A DNA stretch of 64,000 nt from Stichopus chloronotus (taxonomy: Eukaryota; Echinodermata; Holothuroidea; Aspidochirotida; Stichopodidae): NCBI GenBank assembly GCA_021234535.1, contig CM037842.1:25729106-25793105 (forward strand), read 5' to 3'. Position 1 is the stretch's first letter; each line of letters opens with the position of its first letter. Shown here in pieces: positions 1-10,278 of the stretch. The position numbers and the translations under genes were made by a program. The notes under the pieces were generated by a model. It saw only the letters and a list, made by a program, of their open reading frames with translations, was not told the DNA's origin and ran no database searches.

Positions 1-302
1 AATCATAATTCAGTAATGTCCCAGTAGGTCAGATACTGGCTAAGGGTACATGTTGAGTCTATCTGCAGACACATTAAAGGGGCATCTTTGATTTGCTTAT
101 ACATAATTTTTTTTCATTCGTAATCTCACAGCTAGTATAAACTATAGAGAAAATAAAGAAGAAAAAAAATCAGTGTTCAAAATTACTGGATGTGAAACTT
201 TACTGTTGATGCTTATTATAACCGTTATAATGTTTTAGCTCCCTTCAAAATTATCATAAATTTATCACTAAATTTGATCTTTTGGACCATTGGTGCTCTA
301 GT
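1..302 (+). mobile_element. Right end of a dispersed hairpin-terminated element (partial)
   Basis: The last ~30 bp (273-302) match 37341-37370 at 26 of 30 positions, including a near-palindromic GGACCATTGGTGC followed by TCTAGTTAT. Upstream, TTAAAGGGGCA at about 74 and the stretch 180-260 also resemble 36815-37150. This is a shorter, diverged copy of the right part of the 35.9-37.4 kb element, in the same orientation and cut by the window edge. Confidence 0.6.
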
Positions 303-884
303 TATGCTACTGTTAATTAAAATCAATTCCATGTAATATATCATAGCAACTACAAAATAAAGATTGTTTAAGCCCTGTTTTTGCACAGATGAATATACAC
401 ATACATTCTCAGTTGGTCTGTCTGATTTCAAGTAATAGTGATTGACTGCTATGCTATCCTTTCCTGGAGAGTCTGAATTTTGTAAGGCCAATGAAACTGT
501 TGAGACACTTTTCATATTCTAATAGCTGGCAGTTGAGTGCATAGTTTTTTTTTTCAGGTTTTATGATATGTGATCTTTTCCCCTACTCTTCCCTGAAACA
601 CTGACAAAGAACAAAGATAGATGACCAGGTGATTTACAAGTACAATTCATATTCCAGCTTTAAGAAAGCCTTAAATTATCCTTACAGTATGCCTAAAAAT
701 TTGTCTTTGGCGTCATGAAAACCAATGTTGCCATTATTGTGGCAGTGTTTTCTCTGTCAAATACAGGGAGGACAGTTGAACTTAACCAGCCGTTCAAGAT
801 CAGATTTTTACTCAGTGGTGTATGTGAGTACAGATTATGTTTTCCATTTGAATTGACATGTTTTCATATTTTCTGTGTTTTCAG
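303..884. other. SORL1 intronic sequence upstream of the first recognised exon
   Basis: AT-rich sequence without a convincing exon. A possible 52-bp exon at 767-818 fits the required phase but is unsupported otherwise and is not called. Confidence 0.5.
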
Positions 885-1072
885 ATAGCGGTTTGTGCGC
901 AGGAACATCATACACTTTCACAGTAGCAGGCACAAAGGGAAATATTGTGGGGCCAAAGTCAGTTTACGTATCCAGGCGCACCACAGGGAATCCATACCAC
1001 CCCCCGACAAACCTCAATGGAACAGCCTTATCTACATCCACAGTTAGCCTAACGTGGGCCCCACCACCACAC
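885..1072 (+). CDS. SORL1: SORL1 exon a: end of one FN3 domain plus strands A-B of the next
   Basis: The acceptor is TTTTCAG at 878-884 and the donor is GTAAGT at 1073. The exon enters in phase 1 (its first two bases complete a split Asp codon) and leaves in phase 0. It encodes the F-G strands of one FN3 domain (motif GLCAGTSYTF) and, without an intervening intron, the start of the next domain up to its B-strand Trp (SLTWAPPPH). The exon before it was not found with confidence. Confidence 0.88.
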
Positions 1073-4000
1073 GTAAGTTGGTTAATGTCGTGCTCTGAGT
1101 TCAGTGACGTCAGAGCCCTGTCCACACAATCATACATTTGTCCATGAACATTGTCTTGGAAATGTTTGACATTGATCACTGCTTCCCGCTCGGACCGTTC
1201 GTCACTGTGCACTCGTGTGAGTAACGTTCACACGCTGTATATGAACGAGTCCGAAATTCGTTAGATTTGTAGTGTCGTAAGTGGTTGATTTTTGATGAAT
1301 ATCCCAGACGTCGAGTAGTACATAAACTTAGGTGATGATTCTGTCACCGTAAATAATGAGCAAATGATAAAAATAGACGGAAAGGTTTTAAATGTCTTAA
1401 ACATTTAGTGGAAGGATTTACCGTTCAGGTAGAAGTTGAACACGGTCATACATGTTGAACGTTGTCCAACGCTGTTGTGAAATCGTCCTGCAATCGTGCA
1501 TTTGTTCATGTCAATTGTTATACATCCGTACGTTGATGTTTTGAACAAAGGTCTGATCATGGCGAAGGGTCTTCACATAGACTGCTCGTTGCTGTATCCT
1601 TTTTTTGGCTTTGATAATGGTAACCTTTGTAATCATACATACACGTGTGTGTTTGCGTTCATGTGTGTATGTATGTCTGTGACACCCTAATTTGTGAACA
1701 CAAAAACTCAAGAAGGGAAGCTTGGATAGATCTCATATTTGGTATGTAGGTGTACCATGTTGAGTAGAAGAACCCTGTTGTTTTGGTGGAGGTCAAAGGT
1801 CATGTGGGGTCAACAGGGGTCAAATTGTGAAAATCTTGTGAACATGGTATCTCAAGAAGAGAAGCATGGTCAGACCTCATATGTAATGTGTAGGTGCATC
1901 ACATTAAGTAGAAGAAGTCTGTTGGTTTTAGATGAGGTCAAAGGTCATTTTGGGTTAAAAGGGATCAAATTGTGACAAACTAGTAATCACGGCATCTCAA
2001 GGAGGGAAGCTTGAAGCTATTAAAGATCTCATATGTTATGTGTAGGTGTTGCATCACTGTAATATGCAGTTGTGCATGTTGGGACATGATACATATTAGT
2101 CATCATATATCAGATTCATGAAAATCCTTATAATGGAATCTTCAAAATCACAATTCATTTGTGCATTCTGGTTTCTAATACTCTTAACTTTTTTTATGTA
2201 TCTGCCTCTTCAAAGAATTACATCATGTAATGAGTCATGCGTGCACTCTGTGTACCTCTCATGCACAGAAGGCAGTTCAGAGGCAGTTGAAGATAATTGG
2301 TGCTGTACTGTGTAGGTTTAATGTGTTTTTACTACTTGAACTACCTTGTTACAAATACAATTAGAGCATTTTACGTACATAGGTAGCTGTGAGTTGTGTT
2401 GTTCAGCTTGGCCTCCATGTCGACATTCTACGTTTCACTGTTCTCAAACTGGGAAATTTTTATCAAAAAATGGATTCAGCTCAAACAGTCCCCTCATGGT
2501 GTCCATTTTTCATCCTTATGATTTTCAGGAGTCACGCCCCGTCCAGTATAATGTATTCTATGGTACATCACTGAGTGACTTGACGATGGCAGGGACAACC
2601 TCAGAGACCCAGTACTCGGTGAAGAACTTGTTGGGTGGCGTGACGTATTTCTTCGTAGTCCAAACAGTAGACAGCAGCAGGTCCCAATGTCACAGTGACA
2701 TGTCTGCTTCGATACTTGTTACCACTATTTACGGTATTTTGCGTCGTTTTTCTCTCTTCATCTTTCAGTTTGTCAAGTTTGTCATGTTTTAGGGTGTGTT
2801 TGAGGGTGTATGGATTTGATACCTACTCAGTAAACATTCTTTATCAAGAAGTGAAGCTTGGATAGATCTCGTATTTGGTATGTAGGTGAACCACATTGAG
2901 TGTAAGAACACTTTTGTTGTTTTGATAGTAGGCAAAGGTCATTTTGGGGTCAACTAGTGAAAATCGTATCAACACGATGTCTCTCAAAGAGAAGTTTGGG
3001 ATGGATCATAATTTAGATGTAGGTGTACCACGTTAAGTTCAAGAGCTGCCCTCTTGTTTTTAATGGAGGTCAGCAGAGGTCAAATCGTGAAAACGGTACG
3101 GTCAGAACATCCCAAGAAAGTTTAGCAACGGTCAATTTGTGAAAATATTGTACTCAAGGCAAGAGGCTTGTGGCATATCTCTCATGTAGTACGCAACTGT
3201 CCATGTTGAGTCGTGATGTTTACCAGGTTATCATCTCAGGTTAGCAGATGTCCCATTGGGGGACACGATAAATTACTGTAAATTGCCAAACCAAATATGT
3301 TACAGCCCATTTGTCTTTATGCAGCTTATCCCATTCATAAGAAAAGATTTATATCGAAATCATTAGAATGCATCTTTTTACGCATTAAAGTCAGTTCCAT
3401 GACTTCACCGGAACACACTGCGAAGTGAAAAGCCGCGGCAGAAAGAGTGAAACATTTTCGCAACTCGGTGAAATATTGATAGTGCGAGAGATTGCCAGTT
3501 GTCTCATGAATATGCAACAGGTGGTTGACATTAGCCATCCAATCGTCTCATGATATCATACATGTTTATCCCTTCTCGAGAGTGACGTAACCCTAACCAT
3601 TAAGGTGTATCTGGATATCGAGTCACGCTCTATCATGCAGAAAAGGTCTTCTCGAGACACGATTTTGGCACATTATGTGCATTTTGTGAGGACTAGGTGA
3701 CATTAGCTAGCGAACCATGTGATGTGGTATTCCCATGTTAGTTTTATTTGCCATTCTTACTGAGTCACGTTTTCAGTGCATGGATGCAATATAACTTTGT
3801 CCTAAAATTAGGCACTTTTTTTTTTTAAAGTGACGGAAAACTTCTTTTAGGGTAATGCGTTTAATTGGAGATCATGAATTTCTGCATCGCAGAACAAAAG
3901 CAATAGTTGATATGTTTTGACTGCTGTGAAGGTGCCATTCTCTCTAGTCATACTAAACAGCCTACCGATCTAATGTTTGCACGTGGTGTACAGAAAATAG

Positions 4001-7000
4001 ATATTATGATTCCTCTATCACCAGTGAAGGCATCTCTTATACAATCCTTACAGATGTAGATGCTGCTCCCAGAGACCTTGCTTCCATCGGGACATTTATG
4101 TCAGAGAAGACAGTCGGCATAGCAACCGTCTCCCTACGTTGGAAATCTCCCAGAGACTATCCGGAGAGCTTGGTAAGACCTTCAGTGGTCAACTGTTTTC
4201 TGACTTTAGGGTCCATTTTGTTTGTAGGCAAAATTGAGAATAAACAGACGATTACACTTGAGTAGAATCATGGGATGACGTAGGGTCCGTCTTGTTCATA
4301 GGCAAAATTGAGAATTAACAGACGATTACCCTTGAGTAGAATCATGGGATATCTCTCCGCTTCAAACCCACCTCTCTCGGCTTGAACTGACATCTGCTTT
4401 AAACCAACATCAGTCAGGTGGAGCGACTACTTACTCCAGACCCACCTCTCTCAGGTGGAACAACTATCCACTCCAGACCCACTTCCCTCAGGTGGAACAA
4501 CTATTTACTCTAAACCCACCTCTCTCAGGTGGAACAACTCTCTACTCTAAACTCACTTTTTTCAGGTTGAACAAGCATCTGCTTCAAACCAATATCAGTA
4601 AGGTTTAACAACAAACAAATTCCATCACACACAATCTGTAAAATATTAACAACTTTACCAGCCAGCCCCTTTCTTACACCTGAATCATGAATAAACATCG
4701 GCTAAGTATTCAAAGCTACGATGCCAAGAGAGGGACTCCCAGGATAAGTTATCCTTTGTTTACTTAATCTCCATCTCAAGAACAATTGAGGATTTTGCAT
4801 GCCCTGATGGCTTTTTTGTGTGCCTTGAGCTATTATGACATCACAGACGGTAACTGTTTGCTTCATGTAATCTTTGTTTTACCTTTTTCCTTTCCAGGGG
4901 TATTATGTTTTTTTCTATGTCAACGGCACAGATTCCGCACAAGCTGAAAAAGTGGTCGTCAAGGAAACCAACCAGACTAAAATTGCGTTCAATGTGACCG
5001 GTCTTGCCAGCGGGGAATCCTACGTCTTTTTTGTGACCACCGCAGACAAAAAGGGCAGACACTCGGATACCATCCGTGTTACAACAGGTGGGTCATCAAT
5101 AAGAAAAAAGAGAAGATGATCCCTCCATCCGTTTTACAATGCTTTGATTGAGTTTCATTGCAAAACAGTTTCTGATGGATAAAGTTGTGGATTTGTTGTG
5201 TCTTAACTCACATGCCCCCATCACCGGAGGAATTCCCTGCGATCGATATCACCTTCACTAACTACTGTAGTTCACATAGTTTACCTTTTTGGAAGTGCGG
5301 TCCAAATTAAGTAACAAAGCTTCCTCCTGGAAGTAAACTAACTCCTCTGTCATAATGGTGCCCCTGCCAGATTTAGGATGAGGTAGTCCCCTCGCCCTCT
5401 TTACCAGTCTTAAAGGGGAAATCAGGGTTTGACTGAGAGAATTCACCTTGATTTTTCTTTCTTAACTGATTGTTCACGGAGATATAGAGACGTTGGGGAG
5501 GTGTTTGAAGTTAGAAGAAACGGTAATTATTCCGTTAGTTACTGTTGAGTGAGAACTCTTAATATTTGTGGGATACAAAAAAATTAACATTCATGTACAA
5601 GACAAGACAGCCTCCTTTATACGATGACCAATCACAGCATAAGACTAAGATGACGTTATATGAATAAACATAACCGAATGTTTACAGTTCCCATGCTGTT
5701 CATGCATTGTGGAATTCTAGGTAAACAAGAGTTTAGTGATAGTTGATGATACATACAGCACACGTAGGCTACATATGAAATAGGAAACCCCACCTCCTCA
5801 TACCTTGAAAAGGCGATGGTATTGAATATTCATATTTGATTCGTTGAATATGGATGTTACAGATTGTAGGTGTTCTTCATCGATTTTTTGCAAATTTGAC
5901 TCATTTCTCGAAATGGTCCACATGTTTTGACGTAATCTTGATCATATTTGTTAGTTGTACTCATTGTACAATACCAGTGGGGAATTGTAGTCAAATAAAT
6001 TGTGAAAATAAATAAACATGAAAATGGCATTTTGGAAAAATTGGCTGTATTAATCATCAAAAGTGTTCAAAATTTGCCATAAATTCTACAAAGATCCATC
6101 AAATATTGACAATTTTTTCAGGCAAATTCCTGTCTTGTACCTGCCTAGAATAATCATCGGCTGATTATGCTAATTAATGACATCAAGAGAGTGACTCCCA
6201 TGATATGTCTTATGTTACCCTCTGTTTACTTGGGATGAATTTCCTACTTCTCACCCCCCCCCTCCTAGATGATATGAGACCATTTTTTTTTTTCACCATG
6301 TCATCCAATATTAAATGCAATTTTATTCTTCGGCAGCAATGATGTACGATTTCAGTTTTGTGATGAAAAACTTGGGCAGATTTCTGTGCTTGACTTTGCT
6401 GTCTTTTATTTTTTTTTCTGTTTACTTTCTTGTTTTTGTGTTTAGCAAGATATCAACCACCGAACACCTTCCGATACATCAGAGATTTAGACAGGTCTGC
6501 AATTACTCTCATATGGGAACCCTCTCCAGACACGTTATCAAAGGAGCTGGTAAGACTTTCTATGCCTTAGATACCTGACCTCACATCACCTTTAAAAGTA
6601 CTGTAGTCATTGGCTGTTGGGTCAACGTTGTCATCTGGCCACCGTGGAAACACCTGAGCGAATCCGTAGTGACACCCCATTGGTCTCCCGTGGTTACCTT
6701 AGAGTCAAATCTGAGGCATTTGTCAAATTTTGTCATGTGTCGATGTATGCAGACATGTATACATGGAGATGTATATATGCGTATATTTTGTAATAATCTG
6801 TTAAAAGCAGATCCAAGATTTGGAAATGTAGACCTACCATCAGGGGAAGACTTAAGTAGAGGTAAAATGTCGTTTGGAGTTAAAGCACACAAACTTTGAG
6901 AAACTTGCACAATTCAATTTGGCTCACTTTTTGGCAAGTTTGACTCACCATTTGTTTGTAATGTTACCCAACCATTTGGAGCAAGTTGAGTTTACTATCC

Positions 7001-10000
7001 GTGGAGATATCCCATCATTCCCTCATCATTCCGAAAGTTACCGTCAGTTTTAGTATTGCATGTCACCGTTCTCTGCTCTGATTCCATTTCTATGCTCTGC
7101 GTCTGTTCTTTCTATTGGCCACGTATCGCCTTCCTGTAGGAGAACGTTTCTTACACAGTCGTGAGGGACAGAATGATAACTCAGTCAAGGTTAATATCAC
7201 TCCATTGCGAAGTTAAATCTCTCTCTCTCCAACCGTTCTCATGTTCTCACCCCCCCCCCACTCCCTCATACAGGGATATGCCGTCTTCTTGCTAAATGTG
7301 TCTGACGTCAGACCGACCGCCACAACGACAAAGCAGCTGGAGGAATTGGCAAGGGAGGACAGCCTCTGGAAATGTGTTGGGAACACCTCATCGCAGTCCT
7401 TTGACTTGGAGAAGCTCGGAGCAGACAAGGTATATGGGGTCACGGTCAGCGTTGGTTACTACAAAGGTCATCACGGAGCATTTGCACAGAAAGAGTTTGT
7501 CAACTTCACTGTGAAAGGAGGTCAGTTAACCCTCATCTAAGTAAGGTCAATGGTCAGATGTTTGGCTTACCCACTGTTGAAAATGTTTGGCTTAACCCAT
7601 TGCTGGGGCTCTTGACTGCTGGGCTTTGGTCTCTGCTGAGGTTGCTGGAAGTAAAACCTCCGGCTGAGGTTCTTGAATATAACCCACCATTAAGATGTTT
7701 CACTGACTGCAAAGATAATGGCCTTCACCCTCATTGCTGATATGGCAGTGCCTTCAACCTCATTGCTGAGATGCTGGGTTTAATCTGCCACTGAGGTGTT
7801 GAATTTCACCCACTCCAGAAATGCTCGCTGCTGAACGTAAATTTCTCCTCATTTGTGCAGCCCAAATCGCAGCTTGGTGTTAACACATTACTGATTTAAT
7901 CATCTTGTGGATTTTGCACTGTTGAAATGTGCTGCACTTGGGAAAGCGTCCTACTTGACGTAATTCTCCTTCCGTCATGGTGCAGTGATGTGAGTCTGGA
8001 GAGCTGCTTGGCACTGTGTAGCATTTGTGTGGTAATGTCTTCATTACAGTCCACATAGACTGTATGTGTAGTTAATGGAACCATAACTGTTCTTCGTTGG
8101 TTACTGTGGATCACGTTTCATCGTATTGTCGTAGCATACTGTCTTTTTGAATCCTAGAGGAAGGCTGAAGGAGTCGATGGTGAAGGCATGTGTGTGTTAG
8201 TGTATGCATGTTATCCCAAGAAAAGTGTTTGAACATCAATGTTGTTGGGGAGGTAGTTCATTGTGAGTAGATGATCCCCATTGTTTTTCAGGGAGGTCAA
8301 AGGTCATTTGAGGTCACTAGAACTTCCAAGTCTGGTATCCTTTTAAGCGAGCTATCGCAAGATATGAATGTCACTGGAATTTCCAAAAATAAGAAAATTG
8401 ACAGCTTTTGACTAGAGAATAATTTCTGTTATTTTTATGGAAGTCAAAGGTCACTTAAGGTCACCAGATGTTATAGTATAACATCTCGTCAACTGAGCAT
8501 TGCTGGACCTTCAAACTGTAAACATTGGTAGGTTTTGATGAGTGGATCTTTTCTGTTAGATGTTATGAAGGTCAAAGGTCATTCTAGGTTAAGAGAAGTC
8601 ACAGACTTAAAAAAACAAAACAAAATAACTAAATCTTGTTCTAACTAGGTGTTAACTTGATGTGGGTAACCATTAGTACGTAGGTTAACCCTCTCCATTT
8701 GTTTGAGGTCAATATCATGTGACAGTTCACATGTGTCTCATCATCACGAAAAAGTTGGTCCAAATCCTGCAAGTTTGTCCACTCAGCAATGCAATGTAAT
8801 GGAATTTGTTTTGTCTTTAAACAATGTTATCAGTATTGCCCATGAATACCAAAGTTGTTTGACTTTGTGGTTTTGTCAAGGTGATGGTTTTGAATACCAT
8901 ACCTTGACTTTCAGTTCTTTTCCTTCAATCTTATCTGACCCTCACTGTTTGGCTTTCGTAGACAGTGGACCTCAACCCCCAGGGCCGCCTTCAGGGAACA
9001 AAGGTTCTGTCAAGGCCTGGGTTATAGTCGGCATTGCGGGTGTCGTGATACTGGTCCTCCTCCTGGTCGTCGCCCTCGCGTACTTTGTGATTCGTCACCA
9101 ACAGCTCCAGCGCAGCTTCATGTCGTTTGCCAACAGTCACTACGACACCAGGTCAGGAACGGCTACCTTCAATCCGGAAGAAAACACCACAGACTTGGGT
9201 AAGTCAAACCTTTTAATGTCGAAGTACCCTCATGTTGTTCAAGATGCCAGGGATATTGGAAACTTCGGGTGACTGGCACTGCCCATTGCATTTAGTTGGT
9301 GATAAATAACCTGTGAAAAAACAGGGTCTAGATGTATGTCTGTCAGCGAAGTTAACTTATGAGGCAAGAATTTCTTCTCCCCCCCCACCCTCACAACTTT
9401 CCTGTCACCAGTCTCCCATGCCCTGCTGTGCGATATGGTTGGTATGGTGCGTCTTGTTCAATAGGGAGGGTTTGATTTAGGAAGTTAGAGAAAAAGACGA
9501 AGAAAGAAATACGTCATGAATAAAGAGGGGGTATGTCTTTAGGGAGTGATGAGGATATACCTCGAAGAGTAGGACGGGCACATGTCAGGAACGAAAGAAT
9601 GTCATAAATTCTGTATGCTGTCAACAAAATTTTCGTCAAAGATGACCCTAATTGTTTTCAGAATATAATAAAGGGAGAATCGATGTAATTATATGTTTGG
9701 CACAGGCTGTTCAGGAGAGTTTGTCATTTACCAGATTCTCACCTGGTATTGCATGGCATGACTTGAGTAGCACAAGAGTTGTGTTGCTTTTTTTTTTCTT
9801 CCTATAGTTGTTACTGTTCGTCTTAAATTATTATCGAGACACTTTTAGTGATGAAATTATAGTGATTTCGATTATAAAATTAATAATTCAGTAATATCCC
9901 CTTTTTTTTTTCTTTTTTTTTTTTGCTGTCATTGTCATATCATATGAAGACGCAAACATATACATCAAATTAGTGCCACCTCTATGTGTGCGAATCAAGT

Positions 10001-10278
10001 CATGAATTTTGAAAAAAGTGATGATTCAAACAGAAATGTTGAAAGTCAAAATGGTATCACATAAACCTTTCAAGTTTCTGTTTCACCAGCAGCATCGGAT
10101 TCGCATTATGCCAAGTACCAATTCAGAATTTCCAATTTTGAATGTGGACTTTGAAAGTCCGTGAATGAATTTTGCAGTCAATTCCAGTCGTTTTTTCCTT
10201 TTGTTCACAGGCTCAGAGGAAGAAGATCAGCCCATCATTCGTGGCTTTTCGGACGACGAACCACTTGTCGTTGCCTAG
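885..10278 (+). CDS. SORL1: SORL1/SorLA sortilin-related receptor, 3' part (8 coding exons, 5'-partial)
   Basis: Exons 885-1072, 2529-2733, 4054-4172, 4898-5087, 6446-6549, 7274-7520, 8962-9198 and 10211-10278 all have AG/GT borders and join in one frame of 452 residues ending at TAG 10276-10278. Residues 1-35 end one FN3 domain. Residues 36-131, 132-234 and 235-351 are three FN3 domains, each with the B-strand Trp and E/F-strand Leu and Tyr. A Pro/Gly linker is followed by a transmembrane helix (about 370-395) and a 57-residue tail. The tail carries FANSHY (407-412), an EEED patch and the terminal DDEPLVVA. In known SorLA, FANSHY binds the VPS26 subunit of retromer and the acidic/DxxLL-like end binds GGA adaptors, so the receptor cycles between Golgi and endosomes carrying cargo such as APP. 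Several N-glycosylation sequons (NGT, NQT, NVT, NTS, NFT) lie on the lumenal side. The tail, about as long as in vertebrate SorLA, makes the identification firm. The N-terminal modules lie upstream of the window. Confidence 0.93.
1630..2080 (+). repeat. ~145-bp tandem repeat, locus 1, with DR1 motif (SORL1 intron)
   Basis: A TGTG/TATG-rich stretch (about 1640-1682) leads into tandem units marked by CTCAAGAAGGGAAG-like boxes at 1707, 1851 and 1996 (periods 144 and 145). Exact AGGTCAAAGGTCA sites lie at 1790-1802 and 1935-1947. The same unit recurs at about 2.9, 8.3 and 24.3 kb. Confidence 0.85.
2529..2733 (+). CDS. SORL1: SORL1 exon b: strands C-G of an FN3 domain
   Basis: The acceptor is TTTTCAG ending at 2528 and the donor is GTATTT at 2734. 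It enters in phase 0 and leaves in phase 1. The exon opens ESRPVQYNVFYG (C strand) and contains the typical E-F stretch YSVKNLLGGVTYFFV. With the end of exon a it makes one complete FN3 domain. Confidence 0.9.
2835..3230 (+). repeat. ~145-bp tandem repeat, locus 2 (SORL1 intron)
   Basis: It opens TATCAAGAAGTGAAGCTTGG and repeats the locus-1 wording (GATCTC, TATTTGGTATGTAGGTG, GTGAAAATC). About two and a half diverged units. The DR1-like core is decayed (GGCAAAGGTCA at about 2930). Confidence 0.8.
3335..3665 (-). repeat. Dispersed repeat, minus-strand copy (partner at 20231-20390)
   Basis: The reverse complement of about 3541-3655 matches 20231-20320: two CTCGAGAA boxes around TTTCTGCATGATAGA, then ATCATGAGA and GCATATTCAT. 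Nothing recognisable is encoded. Confidence 0.6.
4054..4172 (+). CDS. SORL1: SORL1 exon c: strands A-B of an FN3 domain
   Basis: The acceptor is TTACAG ending at 4053 and the donor is GTAAGA at 4173. Phase 1 in, phase 0 out. Translation gives APRDLASIG and then VSLRWKSPRDYP, the A strand and the B strand with its conserved Trp. The small exon has no start codon of its own and was found by frame and splice phase. Confidence 0.87.
4205..4352 (+). repeat. 74-bp direct duplication in SORL1 intron
   Basis: Two copies starting AGGGTCC at 4208 and 4282 share GGCAAAATTGAGAAT and CAGACGATTAC, and end AGTAGAATCATGGGAT, with few differences. Confidence 0.85.
4360..4605 (+). repeat. 37-bp minisatellite in SORL1 intron
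   Basis: The box TCAGGTGGAACAAC recurs at 4414, 4451, 4488, 4525 and 4562, exactly 37 bp apart, with an earlier decayed unit at 4377. Units read roughly CCCACCTCTCTCAGG, then TGGAACAACT, then ACTCTAAA. Confidence 0.9.
4898..5087 (+). CDS. SORL1: SORL1 exon d: strands C-G of an FN3 domain
   Basis: The acceptor is TTTCCAG ending at 4897 and the donor is GTGGGT at 5088. Phase 0 in, phase 1 out. Motifs GYYVFFYVNGTD (C strand, with a sequon) and FNVTGLASGESYVFFV (E-F region) complete the domain begun in exon c. Confidence 0.9.
5410..6020 (+). mobile_element. TTAA-flanked MITE copy 1, right end missing
   Basis: It starts TTAAAGGGGAAATCAGGG at 5410. Its segment 5721-6008 is closely similar to 26960-27275 (shared AACAAGAGTTTAGTGATAG, TTGAATATTCATATTTGATT, ATCTTGATCATATTTGTTAG). 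The right inverted repeat seen in the 27-kb copy is absent here. Non-coding; sits in a SORL1 intron. Confidence 0.75.
6446..6549 (+). CDS. SORL1: SORL1 exon e: strands A-B of the last FN3 domain
   Basis: The acceptor is TTTAG ending at 6445 after a T-rich tract; the donor is GTAAGA at 6550. Phase 1 in, phase 0 out. Encodes ARYQPPNTFRYI and then ITLIWEPSPDTL, with the FN3 Trp. Found from the required phase, as there is no internal ATG. Confidence 0.86.
6550..7273 (+). other. SORL1 intron without recognised repeats
   Basis: Ordinary intronic sequence between two confirmed exons. I see no further exon or repeat. Confidence 0.6.
7274..7520 (+). CDS. SORL1: SORL1 exon f: strands C-G of the last FN3 domain
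   Basis: The acceptor is ATACAG ending at 7273 and the donor is GTCAGT at 7521. Phase 0 in, phase 1 out. Opens GYAVFLLNVSD, the same C-strand position as exon d. It has a longer C'-E loop, then FDLEKLGADKVYGVTVSV and a last strand with an NFT sequon before the linker. Confidence 0.9.
7550..7830 (+). repeat. Degenerate ~28-bp repeat in SORL1 intron
   Basis: Loose reiteration of GCTGAGGT / ATTGCTGAGATG / CTTCAACCTCATTGCTGA phrases at about 25-60 bp spacing. The repeat unit is poorly defined. Confidence 0.5.
8195..8620 (+). repeat. ~145-bp tandem repeat, locus 3, with DR1 motif (SORL1 intron)
   Basis: It follows a short TGTGTGTG stretch. DR1 boxes lie at 8294-8306 (exact), 8441-8453 (one change) and 8569-8581 (exact). 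Each is followed by TTGAGGTCAC or a relative. Confidence 0.8.
8962..9198 (+). CDS. SORL1: SORL1 exon g: juxtamembrane linker, transmembrane helix, FANSHY tail
   Basis: The acceptor is CGTAG ending at 8961 and the donor is GTAAGT at 9199. Phase 1 in, phase 1 out. A Pro/Gly-rich linker (PQPPGPPSG) precedes about 26 hydrophobic residues from AWVIVGIAG to ALAYFVI, then the basic stop-transfer RHQQLQR. FANSHY follows and is the known VPS26/retromer-binding signal of SorLA. The neighbouring SRSGTATF-like stretch also parallels the vertebrate tail. Confidence 0.95.
10211..10278 (+). CDS. SORL1: SORL1 terminal coding exon: acidic cluster and GGA-type C-terminus
   Basis: The acceptor is TTCACAG ending at 10210; the phase matches exon g. 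It encodes GSEEEDQPIIRGFSDDEPLVVA and then TAG. This matches the SorLA C-terminus in layout: acidic run, (I/M)I.GFSDD, then a short hydrophobic end. In the vertebrate protein this segment binds GGA adaptors and AP-1. Here the core reads DEPLV, close to a canonical DxxLL signal. Confidence 0.95.
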
